From Lysobacter helvus (lineage in GTDB: Bacteria > Pseudomonadota > Gammaproteobacteria > Xanthomonadales > Xanthomonadaceae): a stretch of DNA of 64,000 nucleotides. The position numbers and the translations under genes were made by a program. The notes below the pieces were generated by a model. The model had not been told where the DNA came from, ran no database searches, and saw only the letters and a list, made by a program, of their open reading frames with translations. Positions 22,362 through 30,595 of this stretch are shown piece after piece. The stretch covers positions 2,790,001 to 2,854,000 of the forward strand of contig NZ_AP024546.1 in the NCBI RefSeq assembly GCF_018406645.1, given 5' to 3'. Within the stretch, counting starts at the first letter, position 1; every line of letters begins with the position of its first letter.

Positions 22362-22679
22362 GTGGGGTTCTTGTGGTTCGGCATCGGGAGCGCATTGGCG
22401 CTCATGGTGGTTGGCGCGTTGGCCTGGAAGGGCTTGAGCGCGAATGCATGGGCCAAGGTGGCCTTCTTGTTCGCAGCTATCCCGGGAATGATCACGTACG
22501 CGGTGTCGGTGCTGGCGCTGGTGCGACGTCTCCGGTTCTGGAGCATAGCGGTTGCGTTGTTGCTTCCTTGGCCGAGGGTGTTCGTGCTCGTGGTGTGTGT
22601 TGCGCCGTTTGCGTACATGGCGTGGCTGTTGATCGACGGGAAGAATGTGCGCGCGGGCGCGGAAGAAGATGTGCATTGA
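22362..22679 (+). CDS. Four-helix membrane protein (105 aa)
   Basis: The best start is GTG 22362 (VGFLWFGIGSALALMVVGAL). Four hydrophobic stretches (about residues 5-22, 28-50, 58-72 and 74-90) and an acidic tail. The ribosome site is weak. Divergent from the preceding minus-strand gene. Function unknown. Confidence 0.5.
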   Translation: MGFLWFGIGSALALMVVGALAWKGLSANAWAKVAFLFAAIPGMITYAVSVLALVRRLRFWSIAVALLLPWPRVFVLVVCVAPFAYMAWLLIDGKNVRAGAEEDVH

Positions 22680-22741
22680 AGGTGCGAGACGAATCGAATG
22701 GGTTGTGCGTTGACCCGGTGATGCGTCGAAATGGACATTAC

Positions 22742-22931
22742 GTGTGCGGAGCCTAGAAGCTCGCACACAGTGGTCGCCACCCCGTCATCGGTGGCAAACG
22801 CGTTCCTTGAACGCGCCGACGCAAGGCCTCTGCGTCGGGAGGGCGGCTAATACAAGACCCGAAAGGGGAATACGCCCGCCGGCTGTGTGCGGCTTCTAGC
22901 CTCCCGACATCTCGCGTCGCAACGACGCGAG
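22742..22931 (+). ncRNA. Highly structured RNA-like element upstream of 22963
   Basis: A long closing stem pairs 22753-22770 with 22883-22899 (17 bp, one bulged T). Inside it are four hairpins: 22776-22781/22790-22795 (GCCACC/GGTGGC), 22799-22805/22809-22815 (CGCGTTC/GAACGCG), 22816-22823/22831-22838 (CCGACGCA/TGCGTCGG) and 22841-22845/22873-22877 with an inner CCC-GAAA-GGG. An alternative upstream hairpin (22742-22752 with 22759-22768) competes with the closing stem. After it stands a 9-bp hairpin (22911-22919/22923-22931) and then the gene at 22963. This fits a multi-branched RNA or a riboswitch-like leader. I recognise no known class. Confidence 0.55.
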
Positions 22932-22962
22932 CACCTCACGCAATGAGAGGGGAGGGCCCACG

Positions 22963-23217
22963 ATGTTCAATGAAGCCTGCGAAGCACACGACGTGCCGCC
23001 GAGTGTCTACATCAACCTGGTTGCCGCGCACGAACTGGTCGTGCGGATGCGCGACAACGTGCGATTCGTGTCGAGTCTTGTCGACGCGATCGGCGAGCCG
23101 CTGGAAGAGATCACGATTCGGCAGGAGGTTCTGGCCGCCTGCATGTCCTGCCTGGTCGATGAGCTGGAGGAAGTGGCGGAGGCGGTGCGGTGGTCCAAGG
23201 AGGCGTGCGTGGGATGA
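22963..23217 (+). CDS. Small helical protein (84 aa) downstream of structured RNA
   Basis: ATG 22963 follows GGGGAGGG. It reads MFNEACEAHDVPPSVYINLV, then helices (AAHELVVRMRDNVRFVSSLV, EEITIRQEVLAACMSCLVDE, LEEVAEAVRW). Cytosolic, all-helical, with three cysteines. I believe similar small proteins recur in xanthomonads, but no role is known to me. Its leader carries the structured element described at 22742-22931. Confidence 0.6.
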   Translation: MFNEACEAHDVPPSVYINLVAAHELVVRMRDNVRFVSSLVDAIGEPLEEITIRQEVLAACMSCLVDELEEVAEAVRWSKEACVG

Positions 23218-23284
23218 CGGCGCCCGCGCGCCGATACGTATCGACCGGCGCCCCGTTTACTGGGGCGCCCGGTAAGATTCCCCG

Positions 23285-23578
23285 ATGCCCGCTGCCTCGC
23301 CCGACGTCATCGCCGCCCACAAGCATTCCGCCAACCACCGGAGCGAGGTGGAAGCGAGTGCGTTGTGTGGTTGCTTCTACTGCGAGTCGGTATTCGATCC
23401 GCGCGAGATCGAGTTCTGGGTTGGGTGGCCGGACGGGACGCCCGATGACTTCGAGTTGAGCACTGGCAACAGTGCGCTCTGCCCAAGGTGCGGCATTGAT
23501 TCCGTCATCGGGTCCGCTTCCGGCTATCCGATCGATGCTGCGTTTTTGTCGGCAATGCACGCCTATTGGTTCGTATAA
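23285..23578 (+). CDS. Small zinc-binding cytoplasmic protein (97 aa)
   Basis: ATG 23285 opens MPAASPDVIAAHKHSANHRS. Two CxxC pairs (CGCFYC, residues 28-33, and CPRCGID, about 66-72) should bind one zinc ion. HKHSANHRSEVEASALCGCF and GIDSVIGSASGYPI are hallmarks of a widespread family annotated only as cytoplasmic protein. GTAAGA precedes the start. Confidence 0.75.
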   Translation: MPAASPDVIAAHKHSANHRSEVEASALCGCFYCESVFDPREIEFWVGWPDGTPDDFELSTGNSALCPRCGIDSVIGSASGYPIDAAFLSAMHAYWFV

Positions 23579-23639
23579 GAGCGGGCGCCAAGTCGCCTGC
23601 GAACGTTGATGAACTTTGTGCCGGGTGGACCACGTGCCG

Positions 23640-23915
23640 TTAGTCTTTGGCTTTAAAGATCAAACGGACGCGAATCGTTCCATCAGCCAGAAATACCGCG
23701 TGACCTGCATCGGATACGCGTATGACGTCATCCAGTACCGCACGCGCAGCGTCGAGCGCGTCGGCCTCTCCCATTGGAAGATCACCGGCGTACCCGACTT
23801 CAAATATCGCAGTCTTGACTCCTTTCGGACTGAAAATTTCAATGCCAGGTCGATACACGCCATCCCCAATAGCCACCGCGGTGGCGGACACTTGGAAACC
23901 ATCTACTTCCCTCAT
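23640..23915 (-). CDS. Hypothetical protein (91 aa)
   Basis: Minus-strand ATG 23915 follows AGGAG. It reads MREVDGFQVSATAVAIGDGV, then YRPGIEIFSPKGVKTAIFEV, with a helix (EADALDAARAVLDDVIRV) and a final strand: a small alpha+beta domain. Read downstream of 23947-24264, with a 31-bp gap, so they probably form an operon. No function recognised. Confidence 0.6.
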   Translation of the reverse strand: MREVDGFQVSATAVAIGDGVYRPGIEIFSPKGVKTAIFEVGYAGDLPMGEADALDAARAVLDDVIRVSDAGHAVFLADGTIRVRLIFKAKD

Positions 23916-23946
23916 TGGGGTCTCCTTCGGCTGAGGCACTCCTTCA

Positions 23947-24264
23947 TTACAAATCCTTCTTCGCGGCATTGACGAACGACACAACGTCACCGACTTTGAC
24001 GTCGTTGGAAGCGAGGCCCTTCTTGGTCCATAAGTCGATAAGCTCCCTCTCCGCCGGCTTGTACTCGCGAGGTTGGCCCTTGCGCCCGGAAAGTCCACAT
24101 CCGGCAGTCGCCAAGGTGAGAGAGGCAGCGTCCGTCTCTATCTTGATGATGATGCACGCGCCTGTGCCTTGCCCCTGCAACTGAGATGTCACCCATGCAG
24201 GATCTGCATCCCGCAGCAACTTATGCGCATTGCCAATCTGGATTGAACTGTCCCTGTCGGTCAT
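23947..24264 (-). CDS. Hypothetical protein (105 aa)
   Basis: Minus-strand ATG 24264 follows GGCGGGGACG. It reads MTDRDSSIQIGNAHKLLRDA and is alpha/beta with a basic middle (GLSGRKGQPREYKPAEREL) and C-terminal DVKVGDVVSFVNAAKKDL. No family recognised. An inverted repeat GGCCTAC/GTAGGCC (24294-24323) lies upstream and could be part of its leader. Confidence 0.55.
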   Translation of the reverse strand: MTDRDSSIQIGNAHKLLRDADPAWVTSQLQGQGTGACIIIKIETDAASLTLATAGCGLSGRKGQPREYKPAERELIDLWTKKGLASNDVKVGDVVSFVNAAKKDL

Positions 24265-24543
24265 CGTCCCCGCCTCAATGCATGTGTAAAAGAGGCCTAC
24301 GTGGTGTTCGACTGAGGTAGGCCAATTGGTGCAGTGCACATGTGCCATCGGCTACCGTCGGGGCACGTCTGGCGCCAAAGTTACCGAAGGTCAACCAGAC
24401 TATGCCGCCACAGTCTGGCAAGTTGGACACGGATCCTCGGCAACGGGGTAACGAATTGGGCTCAGAAATCTGTCGAGAATCCATACCAGCACGGGGTGGG
24501 TAGTGGCAGCCGTAGACTCCGGAAATAAAATACAGGTGGTGAT
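24265..24543. other. Divergent intergenic region before the SIR2 operon
   Basis: Contains the GGCCTAC...GTAGGCC hairpin (24294-24323) on the minus-gene side. Just before the DUF4062 gene there is a TAAAAT (24526-24531), a plausible -10 element, though close to the start. Nothing else is recognisable. Confidence 0.35.
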
Positions 24544-25683
24544 ATGAAGGTTTTTATCAGTTCCCTGATTACCGGTTTGGAAGCCGAGCGCGCCGCAGTC
24601 AAACAAGCCGTTGAGTTGCTTCGCCACGAAGCGGTTATGGCTGAGAATTTCGGTTCCCAGGCAAAATCACCACAGATTGCTTGCCTGACGGGGTTGCGCC
24701 AAGCCGATTTGGTTGTGCTCATTCTCGACACGCGATACGGCGCCAAGCAGGGCTCTGGCCTGTCGGCTACTCATGAGGAGTATCGCGAGGCTCGTGGTCG
24801 GAAGCCGATTCTCACCTTCATCAAGCAAGGCGAGGCAGAGCCCGATCAAGTGGCGCTTATCTCCGAGGCGGGGTCGTGGGAGAGCGGATTGTTTCGAGAA
24901 TCCTTCTCATCCCCCGAACAACTTCGTGACCTCGTCACGCGCGCGCTCCACGAATACACGCTCTCGCACGCAACGGGGCCACTCGATCCAAACGCAATGG
25001 CGCGTCGCGCGCAAGAGTTGCTACCTGGCAGCGAACATGGGCGACAGTCTGGAGTTGCACTGCAGTTGAGCATTGCCGCGGGGCCGGAGACAACGATCCT
25101 TAGACCCGCTGAACTTGAATCGGCGGCACTAGCGGAAGCAATGCAGGAACGAGCGCTGTTCGGCAGCGCAGCGGTGTTCGATCGCCGTATCGGAACGGAT
25201 AGTCGAGTTCAGTCGACGGCGCTGTCGATTTACCAGCAACGGAGCCATGAGTCGCTCGCAGAAGTGCGCGTGTGGGGCACGGGAGATATCCGCCTCATTC
25301 TGCCGGCGAGGGGAGAGGGCAGCAGCTCTGGGTTCTCCTTCGTAATCGAAGAGGAAGTTGCATCGAAACTTGCTAATGCAATCGGCTACGCCGCATGGTT
25401 GCTCGGCCATATCGATCCAACTGACCGGATCACGCATGTAACGCTTGCAGCGGCGCTGGTGGGTGAGGGCGCGATGGGCTGGCGAACGCGTGATGAGCAT
25501 GCCGCCAGTCCGAATTCTGGATCGTTCGGTGCATTCGGGCGCGAGCGAGAACGGGAAGCCCCCGTCATGCTTTCGCCGCAGCATCGCGTGCGCGCTGCGC
25601 TGTCGATGGACGCAGTGCGGATCGTTGAAGACTTGGTGGTGTTGCTGCGACGCCGCTGGAAAGACATGGATCGCGGCTGGTAA
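24544..25683 (+). CDS. DUF4062 domain protein (379 aa), candidate defence sensor
   Basis: Residues 1-100 form a DUF4062 domain: KVFISS at the N-terminus, LEAERAAVKQAVE, a D-RYG motif (LVVLILDTRYGAKQG) and SATHEEYREA. This fold is flavodoxin/TIR-like and is often found with NTPase or defence proteins. Residues about 190-370 are a separate, unrecognised domain with strands (VRVWGTGDIRLILPARGEGS) and a helical end. ATG 24544 follows AGGTGG. First gene of a three-gene operon with 25701 and the SIR2-like gene, by gaps of 17 and 26 bp. Likely role: sensing or signalling in anti-phage defence (inference). Confidence 0.7.
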   Translation: MKVFISSLITGLEAERAAVKQAVELLRHEAVMAENFGSQAKSPQIACLTGLRQADLVVLILDTRYGAKQGSGLSATHEEYREARGRKPILTFIKQGEAEPDQVALISEAGSWESGLFRESFSSPEQLRDLVTRALHEYTLSHATGPLDPNAMARRAQELLPGSEHGRQSGVALQLSIAAGPETTILRPAELESAALAEAMQERALFGSAAVFDRRIGTDSRVQSTALSIYQQRSHESLAEVRVWGTGDIRLILPARGEGSSSGFSFVIEEEVASKLANAIGYAAWLLGHIDPTDRITHVTLAAALVGEGAMGWRTRDEHAASPNSGSFGAFGREREREAPVMLSPQHRVRAALSMDAVRIVEDLVVLLRRRWKDMDRGW

Positions 25684-25700
25684 TCACGAGGGAGATGAAT

Positions 25701-26189
25701 ATGAAGTTTCCAGCGCAGGCATTTGGGCAATTGCATCCGAGTGAGATGCCGGCAGGCAGCTTGTTCAAGACTCGCGACTGCTGGTCGTTGCGCGTCTCTG
25801 GTGGCTCCGGCTTTGAAGGAGCTCTGATCCTGGAAGGCGAACGGGCCGGTTGGGTGGTTGAGGTGCGCGCGAGCATGGCGCCCGCGCTGGGCATCATCGC
25901 CCCATTCTCTTGGTTCCCAATGGTTTTGCGAGATGCGAAGCCGGCCTTGGACGCGGACCGCACAGTTACGCTAACACTGTCGGAAAGCGGGCCGATCTTG
26001 ATGGGGGCTGATGCTCGCAGAGACTGGGATCGGGACTACATTTCATTTGGAATCGATGGGCGCAGCGTCGAGTTGCAGGACGAGCACCGGGCCCTCCGGT
26101 TCGCCCAATGGACAGTTGAGCTTTGTCATAAGAGCCGCCCGTATTCGAGCCTTGGCACCCTGTGCGAAGTGGATCGCCGGGGAACTTGA
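25701..26189 (+). CDS. Unknown middle protein of the DUF4062-SIR2 operon (162 aa)
   Basis: ATG 25701 has GAGGGAG six bases upstream; ATG 25695 is a second choice. It reads MKFPAQAFGQLHPSEMPAGS and then beta strands (CWSLRVSGGSGFEGALILEG, GWVVEVRASMAPALGI), ending SSLGTLCEVDRRGT. Likely a beta-rich domain that could bind a partner or ligand. I recognise no family. Operon position suggests it works with its two neighbours. Confidence 0.6.
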   Translation: MKFPAQAFGQLHPSEMPAGSLFKTRDCWSLRVSGGSGFEGALILEGERAGWVVEVRASMAPALGIIAPFSWFPMVLRDAKPALDADRTVTLTLSESGPILMGADARRDWDRDYISFGIDGRSVELQDEHRALRFAQWTVELCHKSRPYSSLGTLCEVDRRGT

Positions 26190-26215
26190 GACAGATTCAA
26201 ACCTGAGAGGGGCGG

Positions 26216-27994
26216 ATGACTTTCCTAAAAGATGATGCGCTGACCCAGATTGCCTTTTCGGTCTTTGAGAACAAGGGCGTCTATGCCGTGCTTTTAGGGT
26301 CCGGGATGTCCCGTTCGGCTGACATTCCAACGGGTTGGGAGATCACCATTGATTTGATACGCCGCGTGGCTGCTGCCCGGGATGTTCCGCCGCAGCCGGA
26401 TTGGGCTCAGTGGTATCGCGACGAAGTGGGCGAAGAGCCGAACTATTCGAGGCTGCTTGAAGCGCTCGCCACGTCACCAGAGGAGCGGCGGTCAATCCTT
26501 CACAGTTACATCGAGCCAACTGCCGACGATCGAGAGCAGGGCAGGAAGTTGCCGACGGTAGCGCATCAGGCAATCGCAAAGCTGGTCGCGGCCGGCTACG
26601 TGCGAGTCATTCTCACCACAAATTTCGATCGGTTGATGGAGAACGCGCTTCGCGAGGCAGGCGTAGAACCAACGATTGTTTCGTCGGTGGACTCGATGAG
26701 CGGCGCAGAGCCGCTCACGCACAGTCAGTGCTATCTAGTGAAGCTGCACGGAGACTACAAGGACTCACGCATACTCAATACTGATCAGGAGCTTGAGGCC
26801 TACCCAAGGGAATATGACTTGCTCTTGGACCGCGTCTTTGACGAGCATGGGCTCATTGTCTGTGGCTGGTCTGGCGATTGGGACCACGCACTTCGTTCCG
26901 CGATGCTTCGTGCGCCGAGTAGGCGGTACAGTGTTTTCTGGGCAACCAGGGGGTCCATCAGCGAGAGCGCTACGCAATTGGTGGAACAACGTAGGGCGAG
27001 GACGTTTCAGATCATCGGCGCAGATGAGTTCTTTGTCAGCTTGCAAAGGTCAGTAGACACGCTTGAGCAAACTAGACGCAAACGCCCGGAAAGTCTGGAG
27101 CTCCTAGTCGCAAGCGCAAAGAAGTACCTTGCGAAACCTGAGTTTCGCATTTCACTTGATGACCTGGTTACAGGTGAGACAGAAAGTCTGCTTTCATCAT
27201 CGGACGCGCCTGAGTTTGCACTTGAGCGACCTTGGGACGAGGCGTCGTTTCGCTTAACCGTTGGACGCTATGAAGGGCTGGTCGAGCCCTTCGCTCGGGT
27301 GGCTGGAGTCTTGGGCAGGTGGGGAGATGGAAGTGAACTTCCGATGATGCAAGAGGCTGTTCGAGCTTTGCACCACAGCGCGTACCAACAAAGGAATGGA
27401 GTGGTCGTATGGGCACAGCTTCGCGCGTATCCGGCAGTTCTGCTTATGACGGCCTACGGTATCGGACTAACAAGGGCCGAGCGCTGGCGTGCGTTGCACA
27501 CGTTCATGACGACGACGCTGGCGTCGGATCGAGACGACGCGAAAAGCATCGTGTCAGAGCTCTTCTTGTGGGCGTGGGATTTGGGTCAAGACAAGGTCTT
27601 GTGGCAAAAGCTTGAAGGTCTAGAGAATCACAAGACTCCCTTGAGCGATCACCTCCTACAGGTAATGAACTCGTGGAAGTCAAGTTTTGTGGGCACGGTG
27701 CCCGATTTTGAACTCCTCTACGAACGGTTCGAAAGCCTAGCGTCGCTCGCGCACTTTGAGCGGAATAGTGAGGAGAGTTTGGAGGAGGCGGTAAAAGGCC
27801 AGGAACACTTGGCGTGGATGCCTGTCGGCCGCTCTGGATGGCACAGTCAGAACTGTCTAAAGCTCATTCGCGAGTTTGAATCGGAGCCGCGCGAATTAGA
27901 ACTTGTGTCTTCGGGTTTCGCTTCCGGCAGCAGGCGCAAGCTGAAGCTTTACCTCATCAACCTACAAAGATTGGCATCCAGAATGAGGTGGTAG
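26216..27994 (+). CDS. SIR2-like domain protein (592 aa), candidate NADase effector
   Basis: Residues 1-280 form a SIR2-like Rossmann domain: GSGMSRSADIPTGWE (28-42) for NAD binding, TTNFDRLME with Asn136, KLHGDYKD with His178 as the predicted catalytic pair, and VCGWSGDWDHAL (215-226). In Thoeris ThsA, DSR and related systems this domain hydrolyses NAD to starve infected cells. Residues 290-592 are helical and unrecognised, without an obvious SLOG domain. ATG 26216 follows GAGAGGGGCGG. Third gene of the operon. Base composition is less GC-rich than the core genes after 28 kb, consistent with acquisition. Confidence 0.8.
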   Translation: MTFLKDDALTQIAFSVFENKGVYAVLLGSGMSRSADIPTGWEITIDLIRRVAAARDVPPQPDWAQWYRDEVGEEPNYSRLLEALATSPEERRSILHSYIEPTADDREQGRKLPTVAHQAIAKLVAAGYVRVILTTNFDRLMENALREAGVEPTIVSSVDSMSGAEPLTHSQCYLVKLHGDYKDSRILNTDQELEAYPREYDLLLDRVFDEHGLIVCGWSGDWDHALRSAMLRAPSRRYSVFWATRGSISESATQLVEQRRARTFQIIGADEFFVSLQRSVDTLEQTRRKRPESLELLVASAKKYLAKPEFRISLDDLVTGETESLLSSSDAPEFALERPWDEASFRLTVGRYEGLVEPFARVAGVLGRWGDGSELPMMQEAVRALHHSAYQQRNGVVVWAQLRAYPAVLLMTAYGIGLTRAERWRALHTFMTTTLASDRDDAKSIVSELFLWAWDLGQDKVLWQKLEGLENHKTPLSDHLLQVMNSWKSSFVGTVPDFELLYERFESLASLAHFERNSEESLEEAVKGQEHLAWMPVGRSGWHSQNCLKLIREFESEPRELELVSSGFASGSRRKLKLYLINLQRLASRMRW

Positions 27995-28054
27995 CGGAGC
28001 GGGATCCTCGTAGGGGCTGATGTCGCGTCAAGATCAAGCGCGTGGACCGCAACA

Positions 28055-28085
28055 AACGAAAACGGCCACCCTCAGGGTGGCCGTA
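28055..28085 (-). terminator. Intrinsic terminator of tRNA-Val
   Basis: Perfect 10-bp stem ACGGCCACCC/GGGTGGCCGT (28062-28071 with 28075-28084), loop TCA, followed on the minus strand by TTTTCGTTTG. Confidence 0.85.
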
Positions 28086-28096
28086 GCGTCTAAACC

Positions 28097-28171
28097 TGGT
28101 GGGCGGTGCAGGGTTCGAACCTGCGACCCTTGCCGTGTGAAGGCAATGCTCTACCGCTGAGCTAACCGCCC
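28097..28171 (-). tRNA. tRNA-Val (CAC)
   Basis: Minus strand reads GGGCGGTTAGCTCAGCGGTA, a five-pair anticodon stem with loop TTCACAC (anticodon CAC), T arm GCAGGTTCGAACCCTGC and an encoded CCA end. All arms pair. It marks the junction between accessory DNA and core genes; no partial second copy of its 3' end was noticed. Confidence 0.95.
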
Positions 28172-28228
28172 GATGCAGGCGCGGCATTCTACGGAAGCGC
28201 TCCGGATCGGGCAACGCCTTTTTTGCGC

Positions 28229-29077
28229 CTACTCGATCTGGTCCCGCGCCCAGGCGGCGTCCAGCGCTTCCATCGCGTCCTTCGGCTTGGTCTTCGCGGC
28301 CTTCTCGAATGCGCCGGCGGCGGCATCCTCCTTCTTCTCCCCATGCAGCAACAGCAGCACGTTGCCGTGCTCGATGTGCGCGATGGGGGAGTCGGGCGTC
28401 AGTTTCAGCGCCGTCTTGATGTGCGTCTCGGCCTCGCTGGCCTTCGCGCCATACGTGAGGCCGCCGATCATGGCGCCGATCTTGCCGATGATCTCGGCGT
28501 GGTACAGGGCCAGGGCGGTGTGGGCTTCGGCGTGCTTGGGCGCCCGTTCCAGGGCGTTGTCGAGCGAGGCGCGCACCTTGCCGGCGATGCCCTGCTTGAG
28601 CGCCTTGGCGATCGACAGGCCCTGGCTGTAGCGGCCCAGCGCGAAGGCGTGGCGGTAGTGGCTGTTGGCGTCGTCGGGCAGGGCCTTGATGGCGGCCTCG
28701 GCCAGCTTGGCGGCCTGCTCGAAGCGCTTCAGCTTTTCGTCGTCGTCGTCCACCAAGTACGTGGCATGGATGCCGAGGGCCTTGGTGGCCACCGAGGCGC
28801 CGACCGGGCCGAGGGCGTCGCCGGCCTCGAACGCGGCCTGGAAGTCGCCGCGATGGAAGGCGCGCCAGGCGTCCTGCAGCGCGTCCGCCAATGCGTCGGC
28901 GTCCAGCTTCGGGGCAGCCTTGCCGGCCGCTTTCAGCAACGCGGCGGCGCGCTTGCTGTCGGGGAAGGGTTCGGCGTCGCCGGCGTGCAGCTGCGGCCAG
29001 GCTTTCTTCAATGCGTCGCCGGCGTAGGCGAACGCCTTGGCATCGTGCGGGAAGGGCGCCCACTTGGACTTGGCCAT
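28229..29077 (-). CDS. TPR-type repeat protein (282 aa)
   Basis: ATG 29077 opens MAKSKWAPFPHDAKAFAYAG. The protein is wholly helical with repeated Ala-rich pairs: ADALQDAWRAFHRGDFQAAF, AGKVRASLDNALERAPKHAE and ETHIKTALKLTPDSPIAHIE, in the tetratricopeptide pattern, so it is likely a scaffold. No signal peptide. It converges on the tRNA-Val terminator. Partners unknown. Confidence 0.75.
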   Translation of the reverse strand: MAKSKWAPFPHDAKAFAYAGDALKKAWPQLHAGDAEPFPDSKRAAALLKAAGKAAPKLDADALADALQDAWRAFHRGDFQAAFEAGDALGPVGASVATKALGIHATYLVDDDDEKLKRFEQAAKLAEAAIKALPDDANSHYRHAFALGRYSQGLSIAKALKQGIAGKVRASLDNALERAPKHAEAHTALALYHAEIIGKIGAMIGGLTYGAKASEAETHIKTALKLTPDSPIAHIEHGNVLLLLHGEKKEDAAAGAFEKAAKTKPKDAMEALDAAWARDQIE

Positions 29078-29236
29078 GCATGCCTCGATCCGTCGAAAGA
29101 AGCGGCAGCATTGCGCTGCGTGCGGCCCGAGGCAAGAGGCCGCGGCAGGCCCATGCATTTTTCACGTGGTTCTACATGGTGTGACTACTCTATTGGTGCG
29201 CTTGCACGCTACGCGCCGGATCAGGAGCCTTCCCCC

Positions 29237-29470
29237 ATGTCACATCGCGAAACCAACCTGCGTCATCTCTGGCTTGCGGGCCTTGGGCTCATGGCGCGGG
29301 TGCGGCGCAAGATTGAGTCGATTTCGGCGAACCCGACGAAGGAACCGCCTGCGGAATTCGTGACTACGCAGAAGGTGGCTAAACGGGCGGTGCGGAAGGT
29401 GGCTTCTTCGGGGTCGCGGAAGGCGGGTGAGACGGAGTCGCAGCGAAGGATTGCTGGGCGTGGGCGGTGA
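29237..29470 (+). CDS. Small basic phasin-like protein (77 aa)
   Basis: ATG 29237 opens MSHRETNLRHLWLAGLGLMA. The HLWLAGLG motif matches the IWLAGVGAFGR of the phasin at 33819-34370, after which comes a very basic, low-complexity tail. It may be a short phasin-family relative or nucleoid/granule-associated protein. It reads away from the TPR gene. Confidence 0.5.
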   Translation: MSHRETNLRHLWLAGLGLMARVRRKIESISANPTKEPPAEFVTTQKVAKRAVRKVASSGSRKAGETESQRRIAGRGR

Positions 29471-29484
29471 TTAGCGCAGCGTCG

Positions 29485-29525
29485 GGGCGTCCCCTCCCGG
29501 CCTCCCCGCGAGCGGGGAGGAGACA
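29485..29525 (+). repeat. Dispersed 40-bp palindromic repeat, copy A
   Basis: GGGCGTCCCCTCCCGGCCTC and then CCCGC-AGCGGGGAGGAGACA form a strong hairpin. A nearly identical element in reverse orientation lies at 45384-45425 after aroA. It could end transcription between the two convergent genes here. Confidence 0.8.
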
Positions 29526-29534
29526 GGCAAAAGC

Positions 29535-30161
29535 TTAGTCGCGGTAGGCCTGGATCAGGCCGTTGAGGTGCACGCGCTCTGCGTCTCGCAGGAACGGGGC
29601 CAGCAGCATCATCACTTGCACGATGCCGGCGCGGATGGACTGCTGTTCGTCCTTGTCGCCGCGCGCGGACGCGTAGTTGAGCCAGAACGTGGCGATCACC
29701 AGCACGTTCGTCGCGGCCGCATCCAGTTCGTCCGCCGAGGCGCGCATCACGCCGGCCTGCGACAACCCCCGCATCACTGCATGCGCCTGTTCGTCCGCGC
29801 GGCGCAGGATCCGTGCGAAGCGGATCCGCAAGCGGCGGTTGCGGCTCAGGATGTTCGCGAGGTCGCGGTACAGGAACCGGTAATCCCAGATGCACTCGAA
29901 CACCAGGTGCAGCTGCAGCCAGATGTCTTCCAGGCCGGGCAGGCGGCCTTCGGGGGCGCTCAGGGCGGCATCGATGCGCTCTTCGTAACGGCCGAAGAGG
30001 TGCTCGATGATGTCGTCCTTGTTACGGAAGTGGTAATACAAATTGCCGGGGCTGATCTCCAGCTCGTCGGCGATGTGGTTGGTGGTGACGTTGGGTTCGC
30101 CCTGCGCGTTGAACATCGCGAGCGACGCATCGAGGATGCGCTGTCGGGTCTGCCGCGCCAT
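29535..30161 (-). CDS. TetR/AcrR family regulator (208 aa)
   Basis: ATG 30161 opens MARQTRQRILDASLAMFNAQ. The HTH is at residues 25-45 (VTTNHIADELEISPGNLYYH), followed by the FRNKDDIIEHLF segment typical of TetR proteins. The C-terminal half is a helical ligand domain. It lies directly after the acyl-CoA-binding gene (16 bp), so it may sense acyl-CoA or fatty acid and control the reductase cluster (inference). Confidence 0.9.
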   Translation of the reverse strand: MARQTRQRILDASLAMFNAQGEPNVTTNHIADELEISPGNLYYHFRNKDDIIEHLFGRYEERIDAALSAPEGRLPGLEDIWLQLHLVFECIWDYRFLYRDLANILSRNRRLRIRFARILRRADEQAHAVMRGLSQAGVMRASADELDAAATNVLVIATFWLNYASARGDKDEQQSIRAGIVQVMMLLAPFLRDAERVHLNGLIQAYRD

Positions 30162-30177
30162 GGGGTCTCGCCTTGGG

Positions 30178-30435
30178 TCAGGCGGTGAGATTCTTCACCA
30201 GGTCGACGTACTTCTGCATCGCGTCGTCCTGCGAGGTGCCGCTCAACTTGGCCCAGGCCTCGTACTTGGCCGTGCCCACGAAGTCGAAGAAGCCGGGCTT
30301 GGGGCCGCTGACGTCGCCTTCCGAGCCCTGCTTGTAGAGCGCGTACAGGCGCAGCAGGGTGTCGTTGTCCGGGCGCTCGGCCAGGGACTGGATGTCTTTC
30401 GCGGCCTGGTCGAAGCGGGCTTTCAGATCGGACAT
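30178..30435 (-). CDS. Acyl-CoA-binding protein (85 aa)
   Basis: ATG 30435 opens MSDLKARFDQAAKDIQSLAE. Canonical ACBP features are visible: PDNDTLLRLYALYKQGSEGD, then KPGFFDFVGTAKYEAWAKLS and a final YVDLVKNL. It binds long-chain acyl-CoA in the cytosol and could deliver substrate to the divergent acyl-CoA reductase. Same operon as the TetR gene. Confidence 0.92.
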   Translation of the reverse strand: MSDLKARFDQAAKDIQSLAERPDNDTLLRLYALYKQGSEGDVSGPKPGFFDFVGTAKYEAWAKLSGTSQDDAMQKYVDLVKNLTA

Positions 30436-30595
30436 GGGGCCACCGTCGGTCGGGGGCCGCGCTCCGTGTGCGCGGCGAGGCGGCATCACAGCACGCGTCC
30501 GGAAGCCGGTCAATACGCAGGGGAATTGTCGAGGCGGCGGGTGTCTGGCAACGTAGCGCGTGAACACGGCGGCACCGTCGCCCGGGGAGCATGCA

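Noticed and set aside
28097-28171. tRNA-Val as an attachment site of an integrated island
   Set aside because: The accessory region ends here, but I saw no integrase and no direct repeat of the tRNA 3' end, so the idea is unsupported in this window.
27957-29165. Alternative minus-strand frame over tRNA-Val and the TPR gene
   Set aside because: It runs through the tRNA and its terminator; composition is Arg-rich and lacks motifs.
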